From Marinirhabdus gelatinilytica (GTDB taxonomy: Bacteria; Bacteroidota; Bacteroidia; Flavobacteriales; Flavobacteriaceae), in NCBI RefSeq assembly GCF_003353425.1, contig NZ_QRAO01000004.1:62001-126000 (forward strand): a DNA stretch of 64,000 nt, read 5' to 3'. Under the pieces are notes generated by a model, which had not been told where the DNA came from, searched no databases, and saw only the letters and a list, made by a program, of their open reading frames with translations. The position numbers were made by a program, and so were the translations under genes. Within the stretch, counting starts at the first letter, position 1. Every line of letters begins with the position of its first letter. Of this stretch, positions 52,389 through 60,611 are shown in pieces.

Positions 52389-54416
52389 ATGAAGAACTAT
52401 TTGTTGATGGCCCTTGCCATTTTCGGTTTCCTGTTCGTTTCCTGTGACGATACCAAGAAAGAGAAACCAAAAGAAGAAACCACAACTGCAAAAACCGATG
52501 ATTTTAACTATCAGGTAGAACAGTTTGCGGACCTAAAAATACTGCGGTACCAAATCCCAAGCTGGGAAGACCTTACCCTAAAAGAGCAAAAGCTGGTATA
52601 CTATCTAACGCAGGCAGGTCTTGCAGGGCGTGACATCATGTGGGCGCAGAACTACCGCCACAACTTGGCTATTAGGAATGCCCTTGAAAACGTATACAAA
52701 AAGTATGAAGGTGACAAGGAATCTGATGACTGGAAAAGTTTTGAAGTTTATTTAAAGCGCGTTTGGTTCAGTAACGGAATTCACCACCATTATAGCAACG
52801 CCAAGATAAAGCCAGATTTCAACAAAGAATATTTAAGGCAATTGTTAGATGAAACCAATAGCACGCTGGATGGTGAAGCTTTTGAAGTAATCTTTAACGA
52901 CAAGGACAGTAAGAAAGTAAACCTGAGCAAAGATGCCGATATTGTGCTGGAAAGCGCCATAAACTTTTATGGTCCCGACGTAACAACGGCCGATGTTGAG
53001 AACTTTTACGGAGCTATGGAAGTAGATGCCGAAGAACCTATTGAAATAGGACTTAATACACGTTTGGTGAAAGAAAATGGGCAGTTAAAAGAAGAAGTGT
53101 ATAAAATTGGTGGACTGTATAGCCCAGCGATAGAGAATATCGTAAAGTGGCTGGAAAAAGCCAAAGGAGTGGCCGAAAACCCCAAACAAGCCGAAACCTT
53201 AGGTTTGTTGATTGAATATTACAAAACCGGAAGCCTGGACACTTGGGACGATTATGCAGTATCCTGGGTAAATACTACCGATGGTAACATAGACTGGATA
53301 AACGGTTTTATTGAAGTGTACAACGACCCAAAGGGCTACAAAGGATCTTATGAGACAATAGTAGAGATAAAAGACTTCGATATGTCCAAAAAAATGGCCG
53401 TGCTATCTGAAGAAGCGCAATGGTTCGAGGACAACTCACCTTTAATGGAGGAGCACAAAAAGCCCAACGTAACAGGGGTTTCCTATAAAACGGTGATTGT
53501 TGCAGGAGAAGCTGGGGATGCGTCGCCAAGTACTCCCATAGGTGTAAACTTGCCCAATAACAACTGGATACGCCAAAAGCACGGTAGTAAATCAGTTTCG
53601 CTGGGTAACATTATCAATGCCTACAACAATGCTGGAGGCTCTGGACGTTTACAGGAATTTGCTCATGATGAGGAAGAGATTCGCCTTGAGAAGAAATATG
53701 GGCAGCTGGCAGACAAACTACATACTGCCTTGCATGAGGTAGTGGGGCACGCTTCTGGACAAATTAACAAGGGAGTGGGAACACCTAAGGAAACGTTGAA
53801 GAGTTACAAATCTACCATAGAGGAAGGTCGTGCAGATTTATTCGGTCTTTATTACCTAATGGATCCGAAGCTTGAGGAATTGGGCTTGGTTGAAAACTGG
53901 AGAGAAACCGGAATGGCAGCTTATGATGGGTATATCCGTAATGGTCTAGTGGGTCAATTGGTACGCTTGGAGCTGGGAGACGATGTAGAAGAAGCACATA
54001 TGCGTAACCGCCAATGGGTGAGTGCTTGGGTATATGAGAAAGGTAAGGAAGATAATGTGATCGCTAAAGTTGAAAAGGACGGAAAAACATACTACGACAT
54101 TCAGGATTACGATAAGCTTCGTGAACTGTTCGGGCAATTGTTAAAAGAGACGCAGCGCATTACTTCCGAAGGGGATTATGAAGCTGGAAAAGCCTTGGTT
54201 GAAAACTATGGTGTGAAGGTAGATCAAGACCTGCACAAGCAAGTATTGGACAGAAACGCACAGTTTAAGTCTGCTCCTTATAGTGGTTTTGTTAACCCTG
54301 TAATTGTGCCAACCATGAACGATGCAGGGGAAATAGAAAGCTTCAGTATAGAACAACCTGAGACTTTTGAAGGGCAAATGCTAGAGTACAGTGAGAAGTA
54401 TTCGTACCTAAAGTAG
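52389..54416 (+). CDS. Dipeptidyl-peptidase III-like (M49) zinc peptidase lipoprotein
   Basis: A 675-residue exported peptidase. The signal peptide ends at the lipobox FVSCDDT (residue ~19). The M49 zinc motif HEVVGH (HExxGH) lies at about residues 448-453, followed by the third ligand and support in TIEEGRADLFGLYYL. DPP III releases dipeptides from oligopeptide N-termini. The E. coli-type cytosolic enzyme lacks the lipid anchor seen here, so this one probably works in the periplasm or at the outer membrane. It is monocistronic with a terminator. Confidence 0.88.
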   Translation: MKNYLLMALAIFGFLFVSCDDTKKEKPKEETTTAKTDDFNYQVEQFADLKILRYQIPSWEDLTLKEQKLVYYLTQAGLAGRDIMWAQNYRHNLAIRNALENVYKKYEGDKESDDWKSFEVYLKRVWFSNGIHHHYSNAKIKPDFNKEYLRQLLDETNSTLDGEAFEVIFNDKDSKKVNLSKDADIVLESAINFYGPDVTTADVENFYGAMEVDAEEPIEIGLNTRLVKENGQLKEEVYKIGGLYSPAIENIVKWLEKAKGVAENPKQAETLGLLIEYYKTGSLDTWDDYAVSWVNTTDGNIDWINGFIEVYNDPKGYKGSYETIVEIKDFDMSKKMAVLSEEAQWFEDNSPLMEEHKKPNVTGVSYKTVIVAGEAGDASPSTPIGVNLPNNNWIRQKHGSKSVSLGNIINAYNNAGGSGRLQEFAHDEEEIRLEKKYGQLADKLHTALHEVVGHASGQINKGVGTPKETLKSYKSTIEEGRADLFGLYYLMDPKLEELGLVENWRETGMAAYDGYIRNGLVGQLVRLELGDDVEEAHMRNRQWVSAWVYEKGKEDNVIAKVEKDGKTYYDIQDYDKLRELFGQLLKETQRITSEGDYEAGKALVENYGVKVDQDLHKQVLDRNAQFKSAPYSGFVNPVIVPTMNDAGEIESFSIEQPETFEGQMLEYSEKYSYLK

Positions 54417-54442
54417 TTTTTATAAAATCAGCATAAAACAGA

Positions 54443-54479
54443 AAACCTCCTTGTGGCTATTGCAAGGAGGTTTTTTTGG
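54443..54479 (+). terminator. Terminator of the DPP III-like gene
   Basis: A stem AACCTCCTTG / CAAGGAGGTT followed by six or seven T. The A-rich left side may let it also serve the convergent lipoprotein gene. Confidence 0.85.
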
Positions 54480-54495
54480 TTAGAAAGATGTTTGT

Positions 54496-55335
54496 TTATT
54501 GTAGTTGAAACCTTAAACAACCTCCTGCCGTAATGGTAAAATTACCGTCCCAGGTCCTGTTGGAACAACTTGCGTTAAAAGCATAGGTCCCAGGGTCGAG
54601 GTCATTAAAGTTACCCCCTGCACTTGGGTTGCTGCAATCTGGAGCTCCAGAATCAAAATATCCGGAGATCGTTGTGCTACCAACACCAGGTACGTTCACA
54701 GAAATGTTACCACATCCAAAATCTTGTGATGTCCAGAATTTTACGTCTCCTTCTGGATCGCCACTTCCGCCAGAACCACCAGATCCGCCAGATCCGCCGT
54801 TTCCACTTCCACCAGTACCACCGCCAGAACTACCGCCACCAGCATCGCTACAGTCAACGCCGAAACCATCGACAATTACATCAATTGCGCCATTGGTACT
54901 AAGGTTTGCTTCAAGAACAAACTCAACCCCGTTAATAGCTACCGTACAGGTATTGGGTGGGATACTTCCTTCGTTATGGGCAAATAGGGTAACATAGTTA
55001 AATCCGTTAAATCCAAAATCGTAGTCACGGATTATGGGATTGTCTGGACCGTCCAAGGTTGCTTCGTCAATAATTGTGTTTCCGTTTGCAATAATGGAAA
55101 CAATATCTCCATCTACGGTTCCGTGGTCCCAAACTTCGATGGAGGTGATACGGCTACCAATTTCTACACAGCCTAGATAGTTGTTGGGTCTCCCCATTGT
55201 AGAAGATGGAATTATTGAAGTTTCGTTAACTACAACTTCCTCTTCTTCAGGCTCAGAGTCATCTTCTTTTTCACAGGATGAAAATGTAAAAGCCGCCAAG
55301 AAGAAAACGGGTAATAAGTACTTTAATTTAAACAT
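54496..55335 (-). CDS. Gly/Ser-rich two-part lipoprotein in the NarL-like regulon
   Basis: A 279-residue exported protein with lipobox FSSCEKEDD (residue ~21) and an acidic stretch after it. Residues ~45-160 form one beta-rich domain (GCVEIGSRITSIEVWDHGTVDGDIVSIIANG). A low-complexity GGSGGSGG linker covers ~165-195. The C-terminal ~80 residues (FWTSQDFGCGNISVNVPG, then GTYAFNASCSNRTWDGNFTI) contain four Cys that may form disulfides. I do not recognise either domain. The promoter carries the shared 7-2-7 inverted repeat. Confidence 0.75.
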   Translation of the reverse strand: MFKLKYLLPVFFLAAFTFSSCEKEDDSEPEEEEVVVNETSIIPSSTMGRPNNYLGCVEIGSRITSIEVWDHGTVDGDIVSIIANGNTIIDEATLDGPDNPIIRDYDFGFNGFNYVTLFAHNEGSIPPNTCTVAINGVEFVLEANLSTNGAIDVIVDGFGVDCSDAGGGSSGGGTGGSGNGGSGGSGGSGGSGDPEGDVKFWTSQDFGCGNISVNVPGVGSTTISGYFDSGAPDCSNPSAGGNFNDLDPGTYAFNASCSNRTWDGNFTITAGGCLRFQLQ

Positions 55336-55360
55336 ATTTGAGGGTTTTTTGGTTATGGGT

Positions 55361-55408
55361 CAAAAGTATGGTCTTGTATTAGTTCTTGAAATACCCATTA
55401 GAGGGTAT
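55361..55408 (-). promoter_or_regulatory. NarL-like 7-2-7 site and -7 element of the lipoprotein gene
   Basis: TACCCAT-TA-GAGGGTA at 55392-55407 is an inverted repeat. On the minus strand the exact -7 element TACTTTTG is at 55368-55361, with its last base 38.5 bp from the repeat centre. The ATG follows after 25 bp. Confidence 0.7.
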
Positions 55409-55412
55409 TTTT

Positions 55413-55793
55413 TTAGGATAACTTGTTTTGGGTGTATTGTATGGCGGTTTTCTGTAGTTTGCCACTGCCCTGTAGCTTCAGTTTTTTAATAATGTTCTTT
55501 CGGTGAGTGCTCACAGTTTCCTTGCTAATGCCAAGTAAGGAAGAGATTTCCTTGCTACTGAAACCAAGCCCGATCAAACTGAAGATCTGCGACTCTCTAT
55601 GGCTCAGTAGTTCGATTTTTTCGGTTTTTTTCTCTACCAGAAACAAAAGCAGAATTGTTTTCTCGATTAATTTTTTGCTTTCGGTTACATTTTTAAGGGC
55701 TTTAATGATGGTTATTGTCTCATCGATATCCAGCCTAGTATCTTGTGTTTCGGCCTCTTTTAAAATTGAAATAATCTTGTGGGTATAACTCAT
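55413..55793 (-). CDS. Orphan LuxR/NarL-type HTH protein without receiver domain
   Basis: A 126-residue protein. The C-terminal ~65 residues are a LuxR-type HTH: LLSHRESQIFSLIGLGFSSKEISSLLGISKETVSTHRKNIIKKL. It is similar to the HTH of the neighbouring response regulator. The N-terminal ~60 residues are helical with no receiver or ligand domain that I recognise. Its ATG is 5 bp after the -7 element, so translation may be leaderless. It could bind the same repeats as the response regulator, as partner or competitor (inference). Confidence 0.85.
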   Translation of the reverse strand: MSYTHKIISILKEAETQDTRLDIDETITIIKALKNVTESKKLIEKTILLLFLVEKKTEKIELLSHRESQIFSLIGLGFSSKEISSLLGISKETVSTHRKNIIKKLKLQGSGKLQKTAIQYTQNKLS

Positions 55794-55797
55794 TTCC

Positions 55798-55845
55798 CAA
55801 AAGTAGGAGAGGTGCTAAAAACTTGAAATACCCATTAATGGGGAT
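55798..55845 (-). promoter_or_regulatory. NarL-like 7-2-7 site and -7 element of the orphan HTH gene
   Basis: TACCCAT-TA-ATGGGGA at 55829-55844 has one half-site mismatch. The minus-strand -7 element TACTTTTG is at 55805-55798, with its last base 38.5 bp from the repeat centre, as at the other two sites. Confidence 0.65.
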
Positions 55846-55852
55846 TTTGCTA

Positions 55853-56479
55853 TTAGAAGTCGTATTTTTTTTCAAGTGCATAGCGCAATAGCTCGCCTTT
55901 ACCGGAGAGGCCTAGCTTTCGTATCATGTTTTTTCGGTGTTTTTCTACTGTAGAGACGGCGGTGAATCGTATCGCGGCGATTTCACTGGTTGTTCTTCCT
56001 TGCCCAATGAGGGTGAGTATTTCTCTTTCGCTCTTGGAGAGGATACTTTTTTTTGTAGAAACTCCACTACTTGAGGTGACATATTCGGGCTTAATGGATT
56101 TATCAAAAAAGGTATTACCGCTATGGACTTCCCGTATTGCGGTAAGAACTTCTTCTAGGGGAGAGTTTTTGAGCAGATAACCCTTAGCACCAGCTGTTAC
56201 CATTTGTTGTACGGCTTCTTCTTGGTCAAACATGCTAAAGGCAATTACTTTGGTGTTAGGATACTGTGAAAGTATATTTTTGGTCGCTGTTATGCCGTCT
56301 ATCTTGGGCATTTTAATATCCATTAAAATGATGTGAGGCCTTTTCTTGCTAACCAATTGTAGCAATTCCTCACCATCGTTCGCTGTTCCTATCAAAGAGA
56401 TGTCGTCTTCGTACTTAAGCAGTAAATTTATCCCGTCCACGAGCGATTGGTGATCTTCGGCTATTGCAACTTTTATCAT
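55853..56479 (-). CDS. NarL/FixJ-family response regulator
   Basis: A 208-residue two-component regulator. The receiver domain (residues 1-120) has the acidic pair in AEDHQ, phosphoacceptor Asp54 in ILMDIKMPK, and Lys in LLKNSPLEE. The LuxR-type HTH occupies ~145-205 (LSKSEREILTLIGQGRTTSEIAAIRFTAVSTVEKHRKNMIRKLG). It overlaps the kinase gene by 4 bp (ATGA). It is the natural candidate to bind the three shared inverted repeats in this cluster. Confidence 0.93.
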   Translation of the reverse strand: MIKVAIAEDHQSLVDGINLLLKYEDDISLIGTANDGEELLQLVSKKRPHIILMDIKMPKIDGITATKNILSQYPNTKVIAFSMFDQEEAVQQMVTAGAKGYLLKNSPLEEVLTAIREVHSGNTFFDKSIKPEYVTSSSGVSTKKSILSKSEREILTLIGQGRTTSEIAAIRFTAVSTVEKHRKNMIRKLGLSGKGELLRYALEKKYDF

Positions 56480-58305
56480 AATGGTATATCTATAATTACG
56501 GTGGTGCCTCTGCCCAAAGAGGAGTCTACTTCAAAACTTCCTTCCATGTGCTCAACACGTTTTTCAAGACTATATAGCCCCATTCCATCTTTGGAATGGA
56601 TGCTGTTTATCTTAAAGCCTTTTCCATTATCTTCAACAATAATGTTCAAGCTATCTTTATATTGGTTTATAGCAATTGAGGCCAAGGTGGCCCCAGAGTG
56701 TTTAATAATATTGGTCACCAGTTCTTGTATAATCCTGAAGACTGAAATCTCCAATGTGTTTTCCAACCGTTCTTCAAGTCCAAAATCCTCAACCTCTATG
56801 AGAAGACCATTGATTCCCGAAGCATTTTTGGCCAGTTTTTGCACTGCGGGCAAAAGGCTGTTTTTTGCAATTACACCACTATTCTTCACATGGGCCATGG
56901 AGCGGATCTCTGCATAGGCATCGTCCAGTAGTTTGCTGGTTTTTTCAAAAAGCTCATCAGTTTGCGGACCTTTATCCCTGTTTTTGGAGAGATGGTGGAA
57001 CTGCAACTTAGCCGCTGCCAGGGTCGCCCCTACACTGTCGTGAAGGTCACTGGCAAGGAGTTGTCGCTCTTTTTCCTGTCCAGAGATCATAGCATCTATG
57101 GTGGCCAATTCCTGGTCCTTTAGGATACGCTCTTTCTTTTGTATTTCCAGCGCGCGTTCTTGTTCGGCGATTTTTCGTTTTTTTGAAATATTCTTATAAA
57201 TGAGAATAAAAAATAGTAATGATAAAATACTTACTGTTAGAAATATAATAAGGTTGTTTCGGTTGTCTTTCCTTAGTTCATTGGTTTTGTATATTTCATC
57301 AAAATTTGCAATATTCTTTGTGTTTTCCTCAATTTTTAGCTTGTAGTCATGTTCATAAAACAGCAACTTGTATTTCAATACACTGTCTACTTGTTTTTTT
57401 TCTTCAAAAGCTAACCATTTAAAATAATATTTAAACCCTAAGAGGTTTTCTAACAAGTAACCATTTACCAAATGCAGGGGAGCCTTTTCGATAGTTATGA
57501 TGGCAGAATCTGGTTTTTTAAGATCTATAAGAGCTCTTGCTGCGGTTAAACTTGCGGCCGCTAAGCGTTCTTTGTTGTGTATCCCCGGTTTTTCTCTTAG
57601 GTATGAAATTGCCTTGGTTGAATAATATAGGGAACTATCTGGGATGTTTATGTTGTTTGTGTAATTGTAGGCCTTGTAGCTTAAGTATCTGCCATATAGC
57701 TTATCAAGTTTATGGGTTTCAAGAAGCGTTTGGGCCTTGCTGGATATATTGAGTACCTCATTGGATATTTTTGGCGAATACCTTTGTTGAAGTCTTAACT
57801 TGAAAACTAAATAAAACCCTTTTTCCAGGGTGCTTTCAGCTAAGTTCCCGTACTTTTTTAAAAATGGCTCATAGCTATTTGAGCCTGCAAAACTATAATT
57901 GTTCGCAAAAAAGAGCAGTATTTCTTTTAGTACCAATTTTTCAAGAAATTGGGACTTTAGTTCTTTTTTTTCAAATTCAAGAGTTTCTTTCAGCTTGAGA
58001 TATGCCTTAAAGCCATTTCCTTCCCCATAGAATAAATGTAGTGCAGTGTTAAGCTCTGACAATAAATAGAAAACATCGTCTCTTTTGGCAATTGTGCTAC
58101 ATTTTTTCAGAGGGGTGCCAGTAGTTGTAAAATGTAAATAATTCTCCAAGATGCATAATTCTGCTGTGTTGGCAGATTGCATCTTCTCAATTTTAATTTC
58201 AGCAGTTTTAAAATCCTCTATGTATATAGCATGTAAAACCTCATCTACTTGGGAACTGCAAATAGATGAGATGAAAAGCATCGATATGAAAACTATTTCC
58301 TTCAA
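56476..58305 (-). CDS. Sensor histidine kinase with helical periplasmic sensor (HisKA_3 type)
   Basis: A 609-residue membrane kinase. After a signal-like segment (residues 1-19), ~330 residues of helical repeats (TPR-like) form a periplasmic sensor. One transmembrane helix is at ~350-372 and a coiled coil at ~375-405. The HisKA_3 H-box LASDLHDSVGATLAAAK places the phospho-His at residue 422. The ATPase domain has ELVTNIIKHSGA (N-box), EDNGKGF and GMGLYSLEKRVEHMEG. This class pairs with NarL regulators. The gene starts 3 bp after the unknown gene upstream. Confidence 0.92.
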   Translation of the reverse strand: MKEIVFISMLFISSICSSQVDEVLHAIYIEDFKTAEIKIEKMQSANTAELCILENYLHFTTTGTPLKKCSTIAKRDDVFYLLSELNTALHLFYGEGNGFKAYLKLKETLEFEKKELKSQFLEKLVLKEILLFFANNYSFAGSNSYEPFLKKYGNLAESTLEKGFYLVFKLRLQQRYSPKISNEVLNISSKAQTLLETHKLDKLYGRYLSYKAYNYTNNINIPDSSLYYSTKAISYLREKPGIHNKERLAAASLTAARALIDLKKPDSAIITIEKAPLHLVNGYLLENLLGFKYYFKWLAFEEKKQVDSVLKYKLLFYEHDYKLKIEENTKNIANFDEIYKTNELRKDNRNNLIIFLTVSILSLLFFILIYKNISKKRKIAEQERALEIQKKERILKDQELATIDAMISGQEKERQLLASDLHDSVGATLAAAKLQFHHLSKNRDKGPQTDELFEKTSKLLDDAYAEIRSMAHVKNSGVIAKNSLLPAVQKLAKNASGINGLLIEVEDFGLEERLENTLEISVFRIIQELVTNIIKHSGATLASIAINQYKDSLNIIVEDNGKGFKINSIHSKDGMGLYSLEKRVEHMEGSFEVDSSLGRGTTVIIDIPL

Positions 58306-58308
58306 AAA

Positions 58309-59079
58309 CTATACAACCCTAACTCTTTTGGGGTAACACTGTGTTGTAAACGGTCTCCCGTATCCATCACCGTCGTCTTTTTGTGATGACTTATTTTTAA
58401 TGTGATTCGAAAATTTGTCAAGTATGTTTAGGTCTGGATATTTGGAATCTATTTCTTCAAGAACCTTTTTTTGTTCCTTCCCTAGTAATTTTAATGAATC
58501 TTTTTTATTGTTTGAGGCTACGTTTTTCTCATCAGGATTGGGAACCAGTGTATACTCTAGTAAGTGAACGTCTTCACCGTCCCTAACATATTTGTAGGGG
58601 TCTAAATAGGGGGTGTTATGGGGGTTGTTGCTGTCATATATCATATTTGGGGGGAATTTATGCTGTATGTCCACATCTATTATTTTTCCCTTTAGGGATT
58701 CGTCCAATAGTTTTTTGGATATGTTTAGGGTTGTGTTGGTGTTAAAGGGTTGTACCTCTATGGTCAAGACATAATCGGGTTGGTGTTTAGGGGATTCGTT
58801 AGAGTATTTGGTCTTGTCAGCTTTTTTCAATGTTACTTTTTGTTGCGATGGGAACCCCATTGTTATAGCGCCCTCAAAATTCTGAAGGTAAATCTCAAAG
58901 GAGTACTCATGCTCCTTAGGATCTTTGGGGGGTTTTGCAGTATAGCCGTTCAATTTTAGGTACAGCATGTAGAAAGTTCCGTAGGCACTTCTTCCTGCCA
59001 AGGTTTGATATTCATTGTTTAAGGGAGCTCCGCTAGCATTACAGTCTAGGACTATTTGGGATTTTAATTTTTCGTGCAT
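58309..59079 (-). CDS. Protein of unknown function in the protease/two-component operon
   Basis: A 256-residue protein with no signal peptide or transmembrane segment. Strand-rich N-terminal half (SAYGTFYMLYLKLNGYTAKPP, then YSFEIYLQNFEGAITMGFPSQQKVTL) with charged loops; the C-terminal third is lysine-rich and helical (SLKLLGKEQKKVLEEIDSKYPDLNILDKF). I do not recognise it. It is between the 141-residue gene (19-bp gap) and the kinase gene (3-bp gap), so it is cotranscribed with both. Confidence 0.7.
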   Translation of the reverse strand: MHEKLKSQIVLDCNASGAPLNNEYQTLAGRSAYGTFYMLYLKLNGYTAKPPKDPKEHEYSFEIYLQNFEGAITMGFPSQQKVTLKKADKTKYSNESPKHQPDYVLTIEVQPFNTNTTLNISKKLLDESLKGKIIDVDIQHKFPPNMIYDSNNPHNTPYLDPYKYVRDGEDVHLLEYTLVPNPDEKNVASNNKKDSLKLLGKEQKKVLEEIDSKYPDLNILDKFSNHIKNKSSQKDDGDGYGRPFTTQCYPKRVRVV

Positions 59080-59098
59080 AATTTAAATTTTAAGTGGG

Positions 59099-59524
59099 TT
59101 ATAAGTAAATTCGTGTTAACTCTTTATCCATGGTGTTTTTATGGATAGAGACAAAGTCCATTTCTTCAATATGTGTAAAGCAATATGAGAGGGTTGTTTC
59201 ATCATCTATAGTTTGCGGATAGTTTTTATCTATGGTTTCAATAATATAATCTGCATGGTTAAATACAAACAATATTTCACAATCATCTTGTTGGTACGGG
59301 AGTACTCTAGCTCCTATTCCCTTTGTGTTGTTGAAGTTATCCTGAATAAAAATTAGATAGCAGTTGCTATAGTTTATGGGTTCTCCATTATTAGGATCAA
59401 CATACCTCAAACGAAGCCAGGGATATAGTAAATTAATGGTGTCAATCCTGGGAAATAGACTAAAGCCTTGTTCCAAGAGAGAATCCCTTAAAAGTTCCAA
59501 TAATCTATTTGGTTCTATATTCAT
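59099..59524 (-). CDS. Small protein of unknown function coupled to the protease gene
   Basis: A 141-residue soluble protein starting MNIEPNRLLELLRDSLLEQG. It alternates strands and helices, is rich in Asp, Asn and Tyr (YPWLRLRYVDPNNGEPINY, CEILFVFNHADYIIETIDKNYP), and has no export signal. I choose the ATG that overlaps the protease stop as ATGA; the ATG 24 bp further upstream lies inside the protease gene. The size and tight coupling would suit a partner or inhibitor of the protease, but that is inference. Confidence 0.72.
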   Translation of the reverse strand: MNIEPNRLLELLRDSLLEQGFSLFPRIDTINLLYPWLRLRYVDPNNGEPINYSNCYLIFIQDNFNNTKGIGARVLPYQQDDCEILFVFNHADYIIETIDKNYPQTIDDETTLSYCFTHIEEMDFVSIHKNTMDKELTRIYL

Positions 59525-60099
59525 TTTATTGAAAATGCGTGACTCCAAAATGCACCATCCACATGTGTGCTGAAATTTGAGTCTTCAAAGAACCATTCCT
59601 TTGTTTTTTGGACTCCTTCTGGATACTTTGGGTTATGGACATAATAAATTCCATTAAGGACCTGTGACACGATTATAAAATGCCCGTCGGTTTCCTCTTC
59701 GTTATAGGAAATGCCCATTAGCAATGGTGTTTTTGAAGCTATTTCCTTTACCAGTCCAGTCCATAGTTCATCTTTTTGGCTGTTTGAGATTCCATTTACC
59801 AAAATTCCATTCAATTGTTTAAGGCATTCATTCGGCATTTGGGGTTTGTTGAAATGTTTTGGCAACGCATTACACTCATAATCATAAATTTCTTCGTTAT
59901 CAAACCTCTTTACTGCAAAGTCGTACTGTGAGTAAGATGATCTTTTGTGGAACGAGACCATCATCCCCCCACAGGCTGCCCAGCACCATAATGTTGCACA
60001 TTGTTGACTATGGTTAAAGCTTCTCGCTTTGGTAAAAGAAGTATTCTGGCGATTGTTCTTGTTGCCAGTAGGGATAGTTGCGACCTTATGAAATACCAT
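59521..60099 (-). CDS. Papain-like cysteine protease (C39/C70-like)
   Basis: A 192-residue protein with the signature of papain-like bacterial proteases of the AvrRpt2/C39 type. QQCATLWCWAACGGMM puts the catalytic Cys at residue 39 with an upstream Gln. The His is in TDGHFIIVSQ (His140) and the Asn/Asp partner in YYVHNPKYP (Asn156). No signal peptide is seen, so it probably acts in the cytosol or is exported by another route. It is the first gene of a five-gene operon ending in a two-component pair. Substrate unknown. Confidence 0.8.
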   Translation of the reverse strand: MVFHKVATIPTGNKNNRQNTSFTKARSFNHSQQCATLWCWAACGGMMVSFHKRSSYSQYDFAVKRFDNEEIYDYECNALPKHFNKPQMPNECLKQLNGILVNGISNSQKDELWTGLVKEIASKTPLLMGISYNEEETDGHFIIVSQVLNGIYYVHNPKYPEGVQKTKEWFFEDSNFSTHVDGAFWSHAFSIK

Positions 60100-60103
60100 A
60101 CAA

Positions 60104-60151
60104 CAAAAATTGAAATTTATTTAAAACCATGACATACCCATTATTGGGTAT
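60104..60151 (-). promoter_or_regulatory. NarL-like 7-2-7 site and -7 element of the protease operon
   Basis: TACCCAT-TA-TTGGGTA at 60135-60150 is the best of the three repeats. The minus-strand AATTTTTG (60111-60104) is a one-mismatch -7 element, its last base 38.5 bp from the repeat centre. The ATG follows after 4 bases, so the mRNA may be leaderless. Confidence 0.65.
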
Positions 60152-60289
60152 TTTATTTTCATGGTAGCAAGCTTGTTCCAAATAAAAGATTGGGGAGGGT
60201 TTTGGGCTTAGCTTCCCACAAGATATACGGAAGAATCAAAAATTACAAATTGTATTGCAATCTATTTTTTTGTATGGTATAATAAATTT

Positions 60290-60478
60290 CTACCCCTTTA
60301 GTAGAAACTTCGCCGCCAGCAACAGCAAGAAAAAGAAAACAAAAATAACAAGCACCCAAACGTTTCCTTTATAGTATTTCTTGTGCAGTTTTTTATCCCT
60401 GCGGTAGCTTATGGCTACAATAATCACAAAAGCAACAAAAAAACAAATGGAAAATACAAGTTGTCCGGTAGATATCAT
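60290..60478 (-). CDS. Small two-helix membrane protein
   Basis: A 62-residue protein with hydrophobic helices at ~5-23 and ~40-58 joined by a basic loop (SYRRDKKLHKKYYKGN). Small proteins of this form are frequent in Flavobacteriia; function unknown. An exact -7 element (TATTTTTG, minus 60508-60501) is 22 bp upstream. Confidence 0.7.
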   Translation of the reverse strand: MISTGQLVFSICFFVAFVIIVAISYRRDKKLHKKYYKGNVWVLVIFVFFFLLLLAAKFLLKG

Positions 60479-60500
60479 AAAGCTGAAATTGATAGCACCG

Positions 60501-60508
60501 CAAAAATA
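60501..60508 (-). promoter_or_regulatory. -7 element for the small membrane-protein gene
   Basis: The minus strand reads TATTTTTG, an exact consensus, 22 bp before the start codon. Confidence 0.45.
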
Positions 60509-60611
60509 AGGCTTATTAAGATGAACTGGTTGAAAAGTTTACCAGAAATACCACGAGTATAAATATGGCTTTCAATAATTTTACCACGAATTACGAATCA
60601 CAAACCACAAA

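Noticed and set aside
54780-54840. Repeat element in the Gly/Ser-rich lipoprotein gene
   Set aside because: The short DNA repeats simply encode the GGSGGSGG linker and are in frame.
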